From positions 124,001 to 188,000 of the forward strand of contig CANTFL010001452.1 in NCBI GenBank assembly GCA_947650285.1: 64,000 nt of DNA, written 5' to 3'. The DNA comes from Hyaloperonospora brassicae (taxonomy: Eukaryota; Oomycota; Peronosporomycetes; Peronosporales; Peronosporaceae). Numbering within the stretch: position 1 is the first letter of the stretch; each line of letters starts with the position of its first letter. Below the pieces are notes generated by a model, which saw nothing but the letters and a program-made list of their open reading frames with translations, was not told where the DNA came from and made no database searches. Below are positions 10,273 through 25,108 of this stretch, one piece after another. The position numbers and the translations under genes are program-made.

Positions 10273-13200
10273 TTAGCCAGTGGTGTTCCAGCGATGTGTT
10301 TTTGGTGTAAATGTTTTATTAGATGGAGTTGTCAGAGAATAGGTAGTTCGTACTAGTTTGGGTTTGTGGTCGTCAGAAATTGTATTGTGAGACGTCTGGA
10401 TAGGGGTGTACCACGCGACTCATGCGGGCTCGAACCTCGGCGTAAGCATCGTCTGAAATTACCATATTGGATCAGACGTAGGTGAGTTTTTAATGCACAT
10501 TTCTTACAAGAAGTAATTACTCAAGGGTATGACTAAAACGACAATTAAGGAGAATAAACAGGTATAATTGGTGGCTAAGAGCCATCGAATTCTGACAGCC
10601 ATTGGTTTCGAATCACAAACAACCTATTAAATACAGCTGAATTTTCAATCAGCAATCCCTGTGGAAAGCCATCATCATCTCAGCTCAAAACAATCTTTGC
10701 GCTGAAAAATACATCTTCTGCAGTAGCTACCGCTTTGCGATGTTTGCGCGACCCTTTCAATGATCATCGATAATTTTGTAGTTATAGAATAACGTGTGAG
10801 CTATACATTGTTTGGGATAGGAGAACACATGAAATACCGTATCGCTTTACCTGATTTCCTGCCAGTTAGTTATCAGCACTTAAGTACAAGAATATCAAAC
10901 TTCGTTATTCGAAAACATTATGCGACGGCGCCATATTTCACTCGTAAGCCGGAGTAACATTATTTTCAAACCTAAATATACAGACATACACGCGTCGCCA
11001 CACTTAATTCTCAGCGACACACTTGATCTGACATATTCGATTTGTAAATGATGTAGATTAATTACAATCGATTACGTATTATGTATACATCTGATACTTT
11101 GCTTGTCGAGGTTACTGCTGTGCAAGGTATGCGAAGATTTTTCGTAGCTTTAAATAATGGTGACATTATAAGTGTCTTTGAAAAAGAGTTTCGAAATGGA
11201 AAAAATACAGAAGTAGTACGGAGCGTACGACTGGAGTAGATAACAGGATAACAGGGCTAGACCTGGTTTGAGAAACCTAGCCAGATTATTTGCTTCGGAC
11301 TTCGGTCAGACAATGTTTACGGATTGCAACAACATTCTGATTTTATGTAATAACAAAGATTTATGCTCTCTATGAATATATTGAATTAGGCCTAGCGCAA
11401 CGAACGGAATGTTACTAAATTATTACACGTGCGCTACAAACGTAAATAATGATGGAAGGAAGCTAAGACGCATTGAAAGAAAAGTGGTGCTCCGTGTAGG
11501 AAGAAGGGATGAAAGTGGCAGTTCTTTGAGTCTGCAACAAATTGTTGTTGCAACTTCGAAAGAATATAGCTAATGTATTGATTGACGGAAGCTAGAACTT
11601 GTGGTAAAACACTCACAGACGTTGCCCCAACGACCATGTATCAGAAGGAAACTTGTATTAGTGAGCATGCATATTAAAAGACTTTGCACGTATACGAGTG
11701 GTAAATGATTTTCTGACTATTGTATGAAACGATTTCGATGCCCAGCCCATACACGTCACCAAAAATCCGTACTCCACATCAATGTTATAGCAACACGTAC
11801 CTTAATCATTTCGATATCTTCTGTTAACTAATGACGTTGTAAAAGATCTGTCAATCAGGCTCTTCTTCTCTTTAGGTGCCATTATGCAGTCAAGTACATT
11901 TTGTGATACGAAAAGATGATAAAGCAGCACTTTAACTAATAAAAAACGCAACTTATCATAAGTCACCAAGCGGTTGCATTCGCCGCAAATAAAGACAACA
12001 AATGCAACAGTGGTTGACGCGAAAAGGTGTACGAGACGGTTATTTGTGCAGAAATTCCAGAAAAAGGCCATGACTAATTCTAGCATGCCACGCCTGTGCG
12101 TGCAACATAAATGTTTTACTCTCCCTGGTCAATTTGAACGAAGGCGTCAACACAACTCCTAGATTGATCGATCAAACTTTTATTACTGAGGCCTTGCAGG
12201 AAAAGCGCAGGGCTGATATGTGGGTCACCTGTCAGGATTTAAGCCATCTATGACTTGATCCAACGCAAGAAAACGTTTGCAATTGAGACATATTTCCTGT
12301 TAGTTGTACCTTTATCGTGCTTAAATAAGTATATCCAAGTATTACAATGGTATTTGTATCATTTAAAGAAAACTGTAAATGTTTGCCTCAAACGATCCTT
12401 AGTCAAAGCATCATTTAAACGAACGACGCTGCCAGATCATGTGAAATGAAGCTAGCGTCGTTGTTGGTCGATCGGCAAATGATCATATTTACGTTCAACA
12501 GATTCTAATTTTGATTATTTAATATTTATTAGTGCTAAAATCAGGAATAGATATGATTGTAAACATTTGTTTTAGTTCACCTGACGCATTGAAACTGCGT
12601 CACGCTAAGCTCTCGTAAGTATGTATATTTGCAAATATTCTGTTATATAGCCACATAATCTTTCTATAATATGCTTTTCGTTGCGTTGTGGAACGCAACC
12701 CAGCATCGATTTTGCAGTGCGTTTCATCACACTTAGATCTAATGCCAGGAAATATAGATGGGCAATGCTTACCTACATATTTCCCCCGGCAGGTTTCCGA
12801 TGTTTTCAAACATTTACTATAAGCTTAATTACGCTTGACGTGCAGCCCCCGTTAGGCGTGGTGTACGTTGGACAAAATGCATTCGCCTGGCGTAGCCGTC
12901 AAATTGGACAGGATCAAGGCCAGTTCTAGCGTCAATTCAAAACAACGCCGCATGAACGACCGACCGCGCTTATATTAATGATCCCCAATCGTACATCCGT
13001 CAGAGTAAAATAGCGATTACTGGTACCGGTGCCTCTTCCGATCACTGCAACTGCTATATTTATAACAAGTGTAGCCGCGGTCTTTACCAACGCCAAATTA
13101 ATGCGTCTGCACGACGCCATTTATTCGAAACTTGCGATCGCTAGCTTATTCTCTTGATCGGTGGCGAGCTTAGCGAAGGATGATATTATATACGCGGCAA

Positions 13201-16200
13201 GGACGACCACATTTTTGTTCTTGGTTACGTGCGAGTTGGTTTAATAACAAATCTGTTTTTGTGGACCTCGGGCACCCCCAAAGATGTATTTCATGATACA
13301 TTGAGATCTGAGCACAATCTGCTTCAATATGGTTCCTAACATCACCAATTGGTGTAAGTGCATACTGAACAGCTAAAGCGTTTTTCTCGAAATAGATTGA
13401 GGCGTATGTGGCCGAACAAGTGTTAGCAAAAGTGTCGGATACTGAGTTGACCACGACCCGCTTAGACAGTCTGCACGGCTGTTGACGATTTTCGATCGTC
13501 CCATTGCTTCTTACAACAACGAAAATCGCACTACACACATAGAAAGACAATCTTGTCCAAATCTGACCCCGACGTGTATGATTATTCGACACATTAACTT
13601 TAGGGTCCATTCAAAGTCTACGAGCTACGAGCTCGGCATGGCAATAGCTCCGATTGATACCTTGCTTGGCTAAAAGAGCTCTTGACACAGCTTCCATCCC
13701 TTGTCAAGTTCGATACCAATTCTCATTCACCACTTCTTGCCGCCTGGTGAGAGTCAGAACGACAATGGCCTGGTCACGTACCGCTCACGGTAGTCTTGTA
13801 TTTGTTCCGGGGTAGGAGGTTCGACTTGAACATGTTTGTACCAGAGTAGCACAAGATCCTTTCGTTAAAAGATCAAGCAATGTGGTAGCAGCATTCTACG
13901 ATTCAGATGCCCTTTTAGGTCTGACGATACGATCTATTGCGGTGGGGCTGAATCAAGTGAGATGTAAGTCACGTGACGGCGGCTTGATTGTATGCGAAAG
14001 TGGCTGCGAACTACAAGCAAAGAGCAGCGTCTCTCATGTCAATGACAGCGGGTTTAAAACGCCACTGACGTGTCGGCTGATCACATCGGAGCTGAAGAAG
14101 ACCAAACGTCACTACCACAAGGTAAAACCTGGACGCAGGAACCCTAGCAGGGCGGTAGAATGGCTGGTGTCTGGAGAACGTAGTAGCTGTAAGACAAGCA
14201 TGATGAGTTAGTGCCCAATGCGCTACAAAGGATTGAACCGCCAACCTTTACAACCTAACGTTAGCGGCATCCGTGAGGCACAGGAATGTTTGTTTCGCGG
14301 TAGAAGACTTGTTGCTTGGATGATTGGAGCCAACACATTGCTGTAGCTCTAGTAGTCTAGCAATGAACATCGCGTGCACAAAGGTTGTATCAACTTACAG
14401 GTATAATGACCGAAAATGCACCATGAGCGAACGCACCTTTTCACGCTGAGTGTCGGGCACGAGGATATGGCTGGAAGCACGACGAAAATGCACCATATTG
14501 ACTTTGGCAAGTCGCGATGCACTATCTCTGCCTTCCATTTGCGCTTCAGATCGATGCGTTCTTCTCTTAAACTCGACGTGACAACCTTGCCGTAAATCGC
14601 GTCAATAACTTCGTCCCGGTCGGTCGAGACTTGAATGCCACGCACGACTTGCCACTCCGTGAGACCCCGTTCTAACAGGAGATCGTTTAGAACCTGTGTG
14701 TGATATATGAACAGATAGTAAGGGGGGTAGATGGTTTATCATCGCGAAAAGCGTACAAACCTCTTGAGTCGCGGGCGCCAGAAGATTCGCGTCCATTGCA
14801 TCGGTCTACTTACTCAAATTTGACACGGCAATCAAATGTCAACTTAGGGTTGCTGTGTAGTAGAATACGATTTGCAAGACTTATTTATGCGCATTGTTTA
14901 AGCTATCATAAGTTTTGGCAATGACCCTCAATACGACCAAGCATGTGTTGCCTTGGTCGAATCGCGCCGCTGACCTATAAGTTCCAGTACAAAATTGCAG
15001 ATCAGGTCGTCACAAAGCGCTTTATACGCATGACCCGAATCAACACACACAAATATACCGCCGTAACAATGAAAAAAGGATCGCTAATTTGTGAGCGAAA
15101 CGTGCATTCACGTATAATTGGATGCACGTGTGCGACGAGGTCGAAATTCAAACCAAACTCCCGACGCTTATTCACAAGGCATTATTGCGTCTGTGCTATC
15201 CAAATAGTAGTGGCCTCTAAGTCGTAGTCAACTGATTAGAGCGCTATTGAGAGCAGGTCAGCGAGATCTTAAACCGGTCGCATCATTTAGCATTAACTGT
15301 ATGGCACAGTCCGACTGTATGCTCACGTGTTGGTTCTTCCAACATATACTACTGCCGTCACCACCTCATGATATAGTAGCTTGATCTAGTCCAGTCGATC
15401 AGAAAACTAAGTCGGGATCGAGTTATAAAATTCTAGTGTCGATCAATGTCAATTCTGAGCAATGCGACAATCATCGCTTGTGTTGGCATAGGCAAATAAT
15501 TTGCCTCGATTTATGTCACGTCGAAGCGCGTCCAGAGTTCATATGCAACTTCTTATCTGCTAAAGAGGTGTGTTCTGGGAGAAGCAAGACTGCAGCAAAG
15601 CTTCGCGGAAGACTGCAAGGTCGCGGTCTGCCAACGGTACGACCACCCTTCTCGTCTACCAGTGGTTGTAGCTTGTACACGGTAAGGGTCATGACGTGGT
15701 GCGCGGTACCCCGCAAAGGATGAAGACCTGACAAGGGTGACAAATGCGGGCAGCAAATAAACTACATCCACCGTATCGAACGAGAATGATTTCCGCGTAG
15801 GTGCATCCCTGCGCTGTGGCTCGTGTAGACTTTTTCAAAAACCCATTCTGGCGACTTGACTCAAAGCGATTTGTGCGGAAGCACTAGATTAACTATAGCT
15901 TTGAGTTATCCGTCTTTGTTCGTTCGGCGATAGTTACCCTATCTCGCAAGCGTGTTCCGCCACATCAAAACTTGAGCTTGTAAGCAATTGGACATTTCAC
16001 TTGCAGACACTTTGGTAGAGCTTGTGCAGATCTGGCACATGTCGCGAGCTACTTCAAATAGAAGTTGGGGCGCGCATCATATGTTTTATTCAGTCGTACG
16101 TTGGCTGCTCGATCTAGACTGGTGTATGAATTCGGACAGTGAATTTCCAGGCAGTATATCTTGTCATTGTGGTACCGGCGATTAATTTAGAATTGTGAAC

Positions 16201-18266
16201 GACCTTTGTCATAGTTCTGCATATCATAGAAAAGTGCACTTTACCACATTGATCGATCGGCGTGAGTTTACTAGAGGATAATGTGGTATGCCGTCCATGT
16301 GGCGCGGTTGGACAACAAACGATATCGATAGGACCGCTTGGATTGGCGTCGCTCAAACAAGTCGACTATATACATTGCTACCACTTGTGTCGCTACTACA
16401 TTAGCAATCAAGGTACGATGACGTGGACTGCATACCTGCAATTGTTTCTGTCAGCATGTTCCTGCATGAAACATATCTGAGAGCGCCACTTACATAGACG
16501 TGCGCATGCGCGATGTATCACATCACATATAACGACAATTGACCTACTAAATCGGAGCGAGCGCCTTACGCTTACACTCACGCCACAGGATACAACTTAC
16601 AGTGGTAAAGGTGTAGTCAAGGCGTCAAAATCCTACGTACACTATCAAGAGAAGAGCGTTGGCCGACTGAACAGTCATGCGTCGCTAGAAAGAAAGATGG
16701 ATCAGACTAAGTACGCTGCAAACCATACTAGGGGTCCTCTGGCGCAGCTAGTTCGTGCATGCTCTTATAAAGTAATCGAAATGATCAAACCAGATAGACT
16801 TCTTTGACTAAATTTATGAGCATCCATATTTCACACCAGAGTAATTAGCCAGTACTCATGGTGAGTCTTATTCACCGAGTATCCGTTAAAAGCTGGCTAG
16901 CGATACAACGGCGGTAGAATTATTCTATAAGGCGGACAGACCACCTGCACGCAATTTTTTTTAATCTGTATACATAGAAGCGCAACACGATCAAAGCAAG
17001 ATTGATGCTGGCTCAGACGGTAGTATGTGGAGGCGCTGATGGTAAGGTGCGGGCATAGGTACAATTGTGGATAGTTGTAGCTAGCTGATCGCCATATATC
17101 GAAACGTGTAGATCACAGAGTTTCGGTTAATCGAAGCTACATTCCAAAATACCACAAACGTCTTCATGTTAATCGTGTGGCACAAAACGTTTGAGATCGA
17201 GACGTTCCAGACGTGGATAGGTAGTAGTAACATATAAACTTGAGGACAAACGCTATGTCTTAGCAGATACCTTCGTCAGAATAGGTACAGTCTTTCTATT
17301 CTAGACGTCGTCCTTCGTTTTTGTATAACGGGGCAAGTGGCGCCCGCAATCATTACAGTGTGAGCAACCTACACTTATTACACCAAGATCTGGTTTACTC
17401 GGAAGTTTATACACCACGAAACGCGTATTGCTCATAGTGTATACATAATAAGCAAGACGCGTTTCACCACGCTTCATATGTGTGGGAGGGACGATTTTGA
17501 CATGTTAAGTCTAATCAATATATATATCGTTATCATGGAAGTTCAGATGCTTACCACTCCTTGCATGCATGCAAGGTGATGGTGTTGGAAAAAGTTTGTA
17601 GTTGCACTTGTGCAAAGCTAGTGGAAAATGGAATATATTTAGTGCTAATACCTACGTCAACACTACATATGCACACACGTGGACCATCGGCACTGCAATT
17701 TAACGTCCGTCTTTCCTTATCCCACCTGTCACATTATCAACTTTACGGCCAATGAAGTGAGGTCGGACTTTACCTGTAACAGGTCTTATTGTTGAACCTC
17801 AGACCTCATGATCAGTTGATAACCTGCTCAACACAATATCTTCTATCAGATGAATCGTGTGTAAACATCATGACATATCCCAACCCGTGCTGAGAATGTC
17901 ATTTGTATCATTGATGTGACAGCTTAGTCTCAATGATGAGTTGAATCGAAGTTTCCACCCCCAGGTAAATCCATATATTTAGTTACCACTAGGATGTAAT
18001 GGCTCCTCTGTTGCACCTTATGCAAATTTTTCTGTGCTGTTCTCAGACCCAATATCACAATTACCGGTAGCAACCGATTGGAAGCTGTAACTAACACATA
18101 ACAATAATTCCCATCATAGCTTACGCAGATAAAAATATAGTATCTTGCTCTCGTCTTCCGAAGGAAGTGTCACAGCAACGTTGTGATGATTATCACTGCT
18201 GCATATAATAGTAGCAAATAGATAGGAGCTGCGTCGTGCGAGTCGCAATATTGTCACTATGTCTCA
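10273..18266. other. AT-rich sequence without recognisable genes
   Basis: Base composition changes sharply from the tRNA array to AT-rich DNA. The longest open frames are 60-146 codons, overlap one another on both strands, and show no domain, signal peptide or repeated composition that I recognise. The longest, 146 codons on the minus strand at 13170-13610, has no family resemblance I can defend. Isolated RNA polymerase III B-box-like motifs occur at 10426-10436 (minus, GGTTCGAGCCC, the same as in the tRNA-Ile genes) and 14230-14239 (minus, GGTTCAATCC) without a foldable tRNA around them. No retroelement coding remnant was recognised. Confidence 0.6.
17559..17576. repeat. Perfect 18-bp palindrome
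   Basis: The bases CCTTGCATGCATGCAAGG read the same on both strands. It lies in gene-free AT-rich DNA. The function is unknown and it may be chance. Confidence 0.7.
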
Positions 18267-18364
18267 ATGTATGTATGTATGTATGTATGTATGTATGTAT
18301 GTATGTATGTATGTATGTATGTATGTATGTATGTATGTATGTATGTATGTATGTATGTATGTAT
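18267..18364. repeat. (ATGT)n microsatellite
   Basis: An uninterrupted run of about 24.5 tetranucleotide units, 98 bp. The array is perfect, which suggests a young or actively slipping locus that may be polymorphic between strains. Confidence 0.98.
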
Positions 18365-21300
18365 TATCAATACGAGAAAATGCGTACATACTAAGATGCT
18401 GACATGAAAAGATTATCATGCGATGAAAATATAAAGAATCGAGATCCGCTTTTTTGATACCCCATTTCTACCTCCTTCATATAGCTTTTATCAACTTAAG
18501 TATCAGAATTGCAAACTAATTTTTGTCTTCACATGACAAAAGCCGTAAGCGTGACACCAAATGTAATTGGGTAAAGATAAGTGTTTTACCGGGTAGGTAA
18601 GAATCCAAAAAAATCATATAGTCGACAAGTCGCCCTGCCATGAGACCCGTCAGAATATTGTGTTTGTATTAGTCGGACCTTAATCGCTACTATCTCTCCC
18701 TACATATTAATCGTACGCTTATCGCTATAAGGATGTGCACTACAGGACGACACTATTAACGACTTGCCTACGATGTGGCTATTAAATGACTTTTAGCAAT
18801 TGCACAAATGAAGTTTACAAATTTGAAGCGTCTACCGGGTAAGTATAAATGTTGAGTGGATAAATGAATATAATGATCACCATTCCAAGCTCATTCATTC
18901 GTGCAAACATGTATTAATGATTAAAACTGACCATGTTTTTACTGAATGCTTACATGTTAGGCCATTATCGCAACCCGAATCTCAACTCAAGTCGAGACGA
19001 CTATTAACCGATAAAGGTACCCCAAGCTCGTGTGTATATATATTCGTTTATTTTCATTGTACGACACTACATAGGGCGTGTTGCACTTTTTCAAAGTTAA
19101 AGTTAATGTAAATTGTGACCGAATTTGGCATGTGTAGACGGCAAATAGGCGGGACTCGCTAAAATATCGCAGCGACCTTGTGGTACCACAATCTTCTTTA
19201 CTAATCTCCGTTGAGACCGAATTGTACCTGTACGCCCATCATTACACCATGTAAGTTAATATTTGTGGCGCGAAAGAAGTCTTGCGATTTCCAACTATCA
19301 TTCGCCATTTTACTGCGTCCAATTGTAATGAAAGGCGTTCTAAAGGTCCTGGAAACCTGACCCAAAAATTGAGGTCTAATATGCATTAAAAACTTGCATA
19401 TCTTATTAATCGCAGGTCATAACCTATCCCTCTTTTAAATCTAAAATGTGCGTCTCTTGATATAAATAAAAAGCCTATTAATTTTAAACCAAATTTCAAA
19501 CATAGAATTACGTTATCCGCATAATGTGATATGCAGCCATGTGTAGTCTGCCTTTTCACCAATCATCTCTTCGTTAAGGATCATTCACATTGGTAAAAAA
19601 TATCTGCAAATAGCGATCAGGTGCCCTGAATTTATAATAGTCGTCGGTACCTGATCAAGATATTGTTGTACTATATATTCTAGATTGCAGATAAAGACCG
19701 GTACGCTGATTTGCAATAAAATATAACCTTAGATAGATGATCTCGTTCTGAACCATTATTTGTTTACTACTAGCTAGTTTTTGGGCGTGATCAAACTCTG
19801 ATCGACAAAGACTTAGCGATCAATCTATTTTTATATATATTGCCTAGTTCATATAGCGGTATCGTCGTGTGTGTAGTCAACATAGTAAATTATCTATTTC
19901 ATAATATCAGTATACATAGCAGCTATTTCCACGCTTTTTTTTATGATGATCTTTTTTTCGTCCAATACGACTTAAATATCAGTGCATTCGCCTTGGCTAT
20001 AGCTTTTTTGGCCCATGCACAGCAGCCAATATTTGTTCGACCTCACCTGACTGATTTTATAAATTAGCTTTGTTTAAAGGGTTGATCGGTGACGTCTAAA
20101 ATTTAACGATTTATGTTGATTCCAGAAATTTTGATATAGAGACTGGGACACCCCGTTAGCTTTATTTTAGTGGAATGTATGCCCACATGACCATTTTTTG
20201 TCGTTACACAATTTTATAGTGGTAGCTTACATTTTGCACTTCTGTAGAGCACGAGTCTTTCCTTAAGTATAGTCACGTGGAGCTATATTCTATATAGCTT
20301 CAGGGTCGTTCATTATAGAGCAATCATTGATGTGTATATTTATATATTTTAAATGAATCGTCTCGTTTATATCATATTACACTATGCCTGACAGAAACGA
20401 ACTCACCAAAAGCTATAAGTATGCGAATGTGAAAGAGATGCTTGTACGTTTCCATTCCAGAAATTTGGTCAAGCCTTATGACTTGATTTAATTTTCCAGC
20501 ACGTTTTCCCCGAAAGAGACTGAACGCGCGTGCTCTCACAAATCGAGGTAGAACGGATGCGTCCGGCGTTGGACACTCATAAACATTCCAACAATCTGCA
20601 AATAAATATTTTTAAGGTATGGCTTTGGTGCCCGTAACTTTTCCATCTTTGTAATGACCACGAAAAAATTGTCATACTTTCGAAGGCTACAATTGTGTTA
20701 GAAGTCAAAACACCTTATGAATATAGCTAAGTAGAAGTGAGCTATTCTACAAAGTGAAATTAGCGTCAAAAGCCTTAATATTGATTGGCAATGCTCTCTT
20801 TATTGTACTTTAGATTTTCCACCCATCATTTGTTATACCTTGCTCGTTTATTGTCCAGTAAAAAAATAAATTATATATTTCAATGCTGTAGGCATTGGAT
20901 ACATCAATAATACCACCTATTGTACAATTGGGTCCATATCTGGGACCTTTGAGGAAAAGAAACGACAATTACAACATCAGATACATATATCATATAAGCA
21001 ATTTGTACCCGAATAGGGAATGGATTGTCGAACTACTTGCGGATTACTGATGCAAATCAATGTCAACAATCGTGCTCGAAATGGATATGTGAATGCCCTA
21101 TATTAAACAATCGATAGCGCGTTTTCTCAGTTAATGTTAGATACCTGCGAAGCAAATAAGTCTCCAAGCACAGTAAATTTAATTTTGATATATATGCTAT
21201 ATTGCTATATGATAATTTTTTCTATACTCACTAGATTTTAATTTCACAAAAACATTGTATGCTTTTGTCTCTGTGACCAATATTCCCCATATTCCCCCTC

Positions 21301-24300
21301 ATAAACTGCAGATTCGCCTAAACGCTATATTTGAGAATAAGTGCCTCATAGTAACCATACCGAAAGGCACTCCTTAAATAAATAACATATTACAAACGCT
21401 TATAAATCTTCGCACCTCTTACTTATACAAAGTTACGAGGAAAATTCCATGCATTGTAATGATTATTAAAATAATAAGCTAAATTATATAATGCTCGCTA
21501 GTCCTGCATAATTTAGCGTTTAAATTTCCCGCAATACAGCAGCACGTAATGCCGTCAGGAAAGAATATTATGAAGATCAGGCGAGCGATTAGAATTGTGC
21601 GCTTAACAAAAATTCCAATAATACGTCTTATAGGTCATCTTTGGCATTAAATTTTGTACATTTGTTGTATCTGCGTGAGATAGAGCGCGTCAGCATTGGT
21701 AAATTGTCTTGTAAATAATATATACCACCGCATGATCCGCTCTACTAAAGGTCAAAAATGAATGACCTCGTATAATCGGATTACCTTAATCGATAAAGGA
21801 GAGATTTTTCTTACGATTGTGTGTCACTTTCATGAATGGAGTCTTTAGAATTTTAAGTTTGAATAAAAGCGGCTGAGATCTTTTTAGTATGCAGTCTTAA
21901 GCGTCAGACATGTTTAACTCTTGCAAAATAGAATGATTGGCGGCATCGCTTCAGGTTGATAAAGGTCAAAATCGCAGCAATTGCCAAAATATCATTGAGG
22001 ATGTTATTCGCTTGATAAATCAAGTGGTTGAGCAGGAAATTACGAAAGAGTCGTTGGTGATGTTAAATGATTTATCAGAAGATAGACTCCGCGTTTTATT
22101 CTTCAAATGAATGGCAAAGTGCAAACCGAACAGACCGTATAGAAAAAATGAAAAAGGGTTCCTTGTTACATCCTTATGTTAAAATATTAATGTCTCATCA
22201 CTGGGCATCCGCGTGTTGAGCTATGACTATAAGATTTTTATAAAATATCCTCGCTTGATTTTGTTTACACAAATACCATTAAATTTGTATAAAGGTGCCT
22301 AATTACACCATATAACGAACATATCTTGAGCGTGTACACATTGTTATTGGATGCTATGACAAGAAATGTTAACGCTTTGGAACAGAATTTTATGCAAAAA
22401 TATTGTATAAGCTCGATTCTAGCTGTACATACGTAAAGAGAAATCATTTTCGTTATGGATCATAATCCCTGAAACATAAATCAAGGCCTACATTTAGCTA
22501 CTGAGAATACGAGAAATAGGTAAAATTCATGTAAGACGTTCGATTATGTATGTGATATAAGCCTTATTAGATGCATAGCATTTATCCTGAGGCGTATGTA
22601 TATTTAGGTATTGCGCAGCTTTTTAGACACTGATACTTAAATTGAAAGTCAAGCTTCCAAATGATCCTCGTGATATTGTGCGACGAGATCGAAACCGGAT
22701 TTAAATATATGCAAGCAAGAGTTTTAGCAGTTGGCGAAAATTAGGTAAGTAAGTCCCCGAGATAGATCAGCGTTATTGGCGTGGCAGCGGCTATGTGGGA
22801 TGTCAAAGGAACGTCTGTGTTTTGATGGGTTTTAATTCTCACCAGATAAGTGGTCAGGTATTTAACTGAAAAGTGTAAGTTTGTGCTCCCTCGTTCCCTT
22901 CATATACCAATTACGTGTTCAGGAAAGAAAATTTAATCCATAATACCTTAGAATGAGAGAGAAGAAAACTTGTATGCATTAAATGTCAATTCCTTCGATC
23001 TAACTTTCTTTTAGATCCATTATATACAATATATACTTCTGGTGTATAATGTAATTTATCACCCATTGTGCGTGTGAAGCAAATTTAGTTGTTTTGTCTA
23101 AATCATGAATTAGATCAATCAATTGCGAAGTAATGTCATATATTGCGTTATAAGGTAGAATTTCTTTTATTTAGACCTTCAAGACAATTCATGTATAATA
23201 CTACTATTTATAATATGGTATGACACTATGTGAGTCAAGAATGTGTGACAGACTCATCCCACTACATTATTGCTCAGTTATTTTTTAGCCATCAGAGGGG
23301 TAGTGCAGATTATATATCGATGGCATATTATAACGATATCAGTGCCAGTTTTTTATACTATCAAAAAAATCATAGCTTATACCTCATTTGAAACTAAACG
23401 TTTAAGTAATATTTTTTTGACAATATGTATATTTAAACAATTAATTTCTAGATTGTAAGCCTTCAAATATATTGATAAAGTCGTGTAGATTGACCGCTTT
23501 ACAAGTAAATTTGCACGATATCACTTGTACCTTAATTTCCCTATTTTTATATCATCTATTCCTCAATGACGACTTTAATCGTATACAAAATTGAATCGTA
23601 TCCGAGACAGTTAGTACATATTTAAAATTCACAGATACAACCAAGCTTCTGCTGAGACTTCTATTGTATCGGTCTTAGTGAATTTTTTCATATGTAAGCT
23701 TCTTGACACCGTGGAAGTCGAGTAAGAGCAACGTGTATATTTGTCAGTCACTGTGCAACGGAGTTGCAACCATCGGCAGGCTGAATGAGCAATGCATAAG
23801 TTCATTTAGCTAGCGAACGCAATTGAGCAGGGTTTATAGCTAAAACGCAGACGCTAACTCGTCATGATATTGATTAACGTTGTTGGATAATTTTACTCGA
23901 AGCTAATGGGTCGCCAATCATGTTCGCCGATCTTTTATATGAAATGGTCACTATAGATTAAGCTTTACGTCACATAAGTTATGTACTGTAAGCATATTAT
24001 TCTCTTTTTCATTTTGAATGCGTGTCTATTCTAATGAATAGCTTTTTTATTGCTTGTGAATGTGCGACGCAGTACAAGATTGGTACCGACGTGCTAATGA
24101 TCAGTTATCGATGCCCACAGAAGTAATTCACTCTGTCAATGAAATTATTGCCTCTTTACACACTTAGCCAACATGGAACGATAGCTCTTTTGCTTTTTCA
24201 GAATTGGCGAAGGTGTGTACCTTGATTGAACATCGATTCCGAGCCAAATACTTATTTTAGTTAGACATTGCAATCGTGTAAGTTACCTACCGAAGGCACT

Positions 24301-25108
24301 CGTAGTTGGTAGTAATAAAGTTCACACATATGCTCGCCTTTTCATAGTTAATAATATACAGATATATTTTTTAGTTTGATCATACTATACGTCCCTATAA
24401 AATCGAAAACAATCCCTATGCCCGTTCCATTTCAAATTAGAAACTAGATTTTTAAATTCTAGCAATCTGTACTTCATATTGTTATACTGAGTTGTGAAGC
24501 CGTATGGTTTTGGTATATACATACATCGTTGCAATCTAATTTTTAAATAATAAAATACATGACATAAAAAGCGTCTGTCACAGCGGTTGCATCAAGCAAT
24601 CAACAGATAGTTTTAGTAACCTTTTTTGCACTAACAAGTTTAAATTACTATTCGAAGATTTGCTGCTATAGGTAGTCGTCAGCTTATATTACTACTTAAG
24701 ATATAGCTTGTGACACTAATACTCGCTATTTGACAATGTAGTGATATGAATCGCAGGTCGGCTCATGAATCATATGCGCACCTACATTATCGATAGCTTA
24801 CAGCACTGTAGCTCGTCATAACGTCCTTAGATGGGTTTGATTTTCTTTAAGAGAAATATTGGCTTGTATATATCATTTAATACAAAAATTGATCTCCGAT
24901 CTTAGACGAGGTACGATCATTTTACGCAAGTGTGGGTGGCGTCCTTGTCTTGAGATCGTTGGACGATGAATTTTTATAGCTTTTCAGGTAATATGCGCCT
25001 TCAGAGTGGAATATAACTTGAAACACGCAATCTAGACTCGTACTTCTTTATTTGGTCCATCGCATCTCAATCTATCTTGCATTTATAAAAAATCAGGGTT
25101 CACAGAAT
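18365..25108. other. AT-rich sequence without recognisable genes
   Basis: Long AT-rich stretch with only short, stop-dense open frames (75 codons or fewer). I see no tRNA, no retroelement motif and no tandem repeat of note. It ends where LTR-derived sequence begins. Confidence 0.6.

Noticed and set aside
13170..13610. 146-codon open frame on the minus strand in the AT-rich block
   Set aside because: No recognisable domain, no coding-type composition, and nothing supporting it nearby. I considered a decayed Copia fragment but could not line up any motif.
15205..15280. Possible tRNA gene (A-box-like TAGTCAACTGATTAGAGCGC)
   Set aside because: The downstream part has no acceptable B box or T arm and the acceptor ends do not pair; at most a remote relic.
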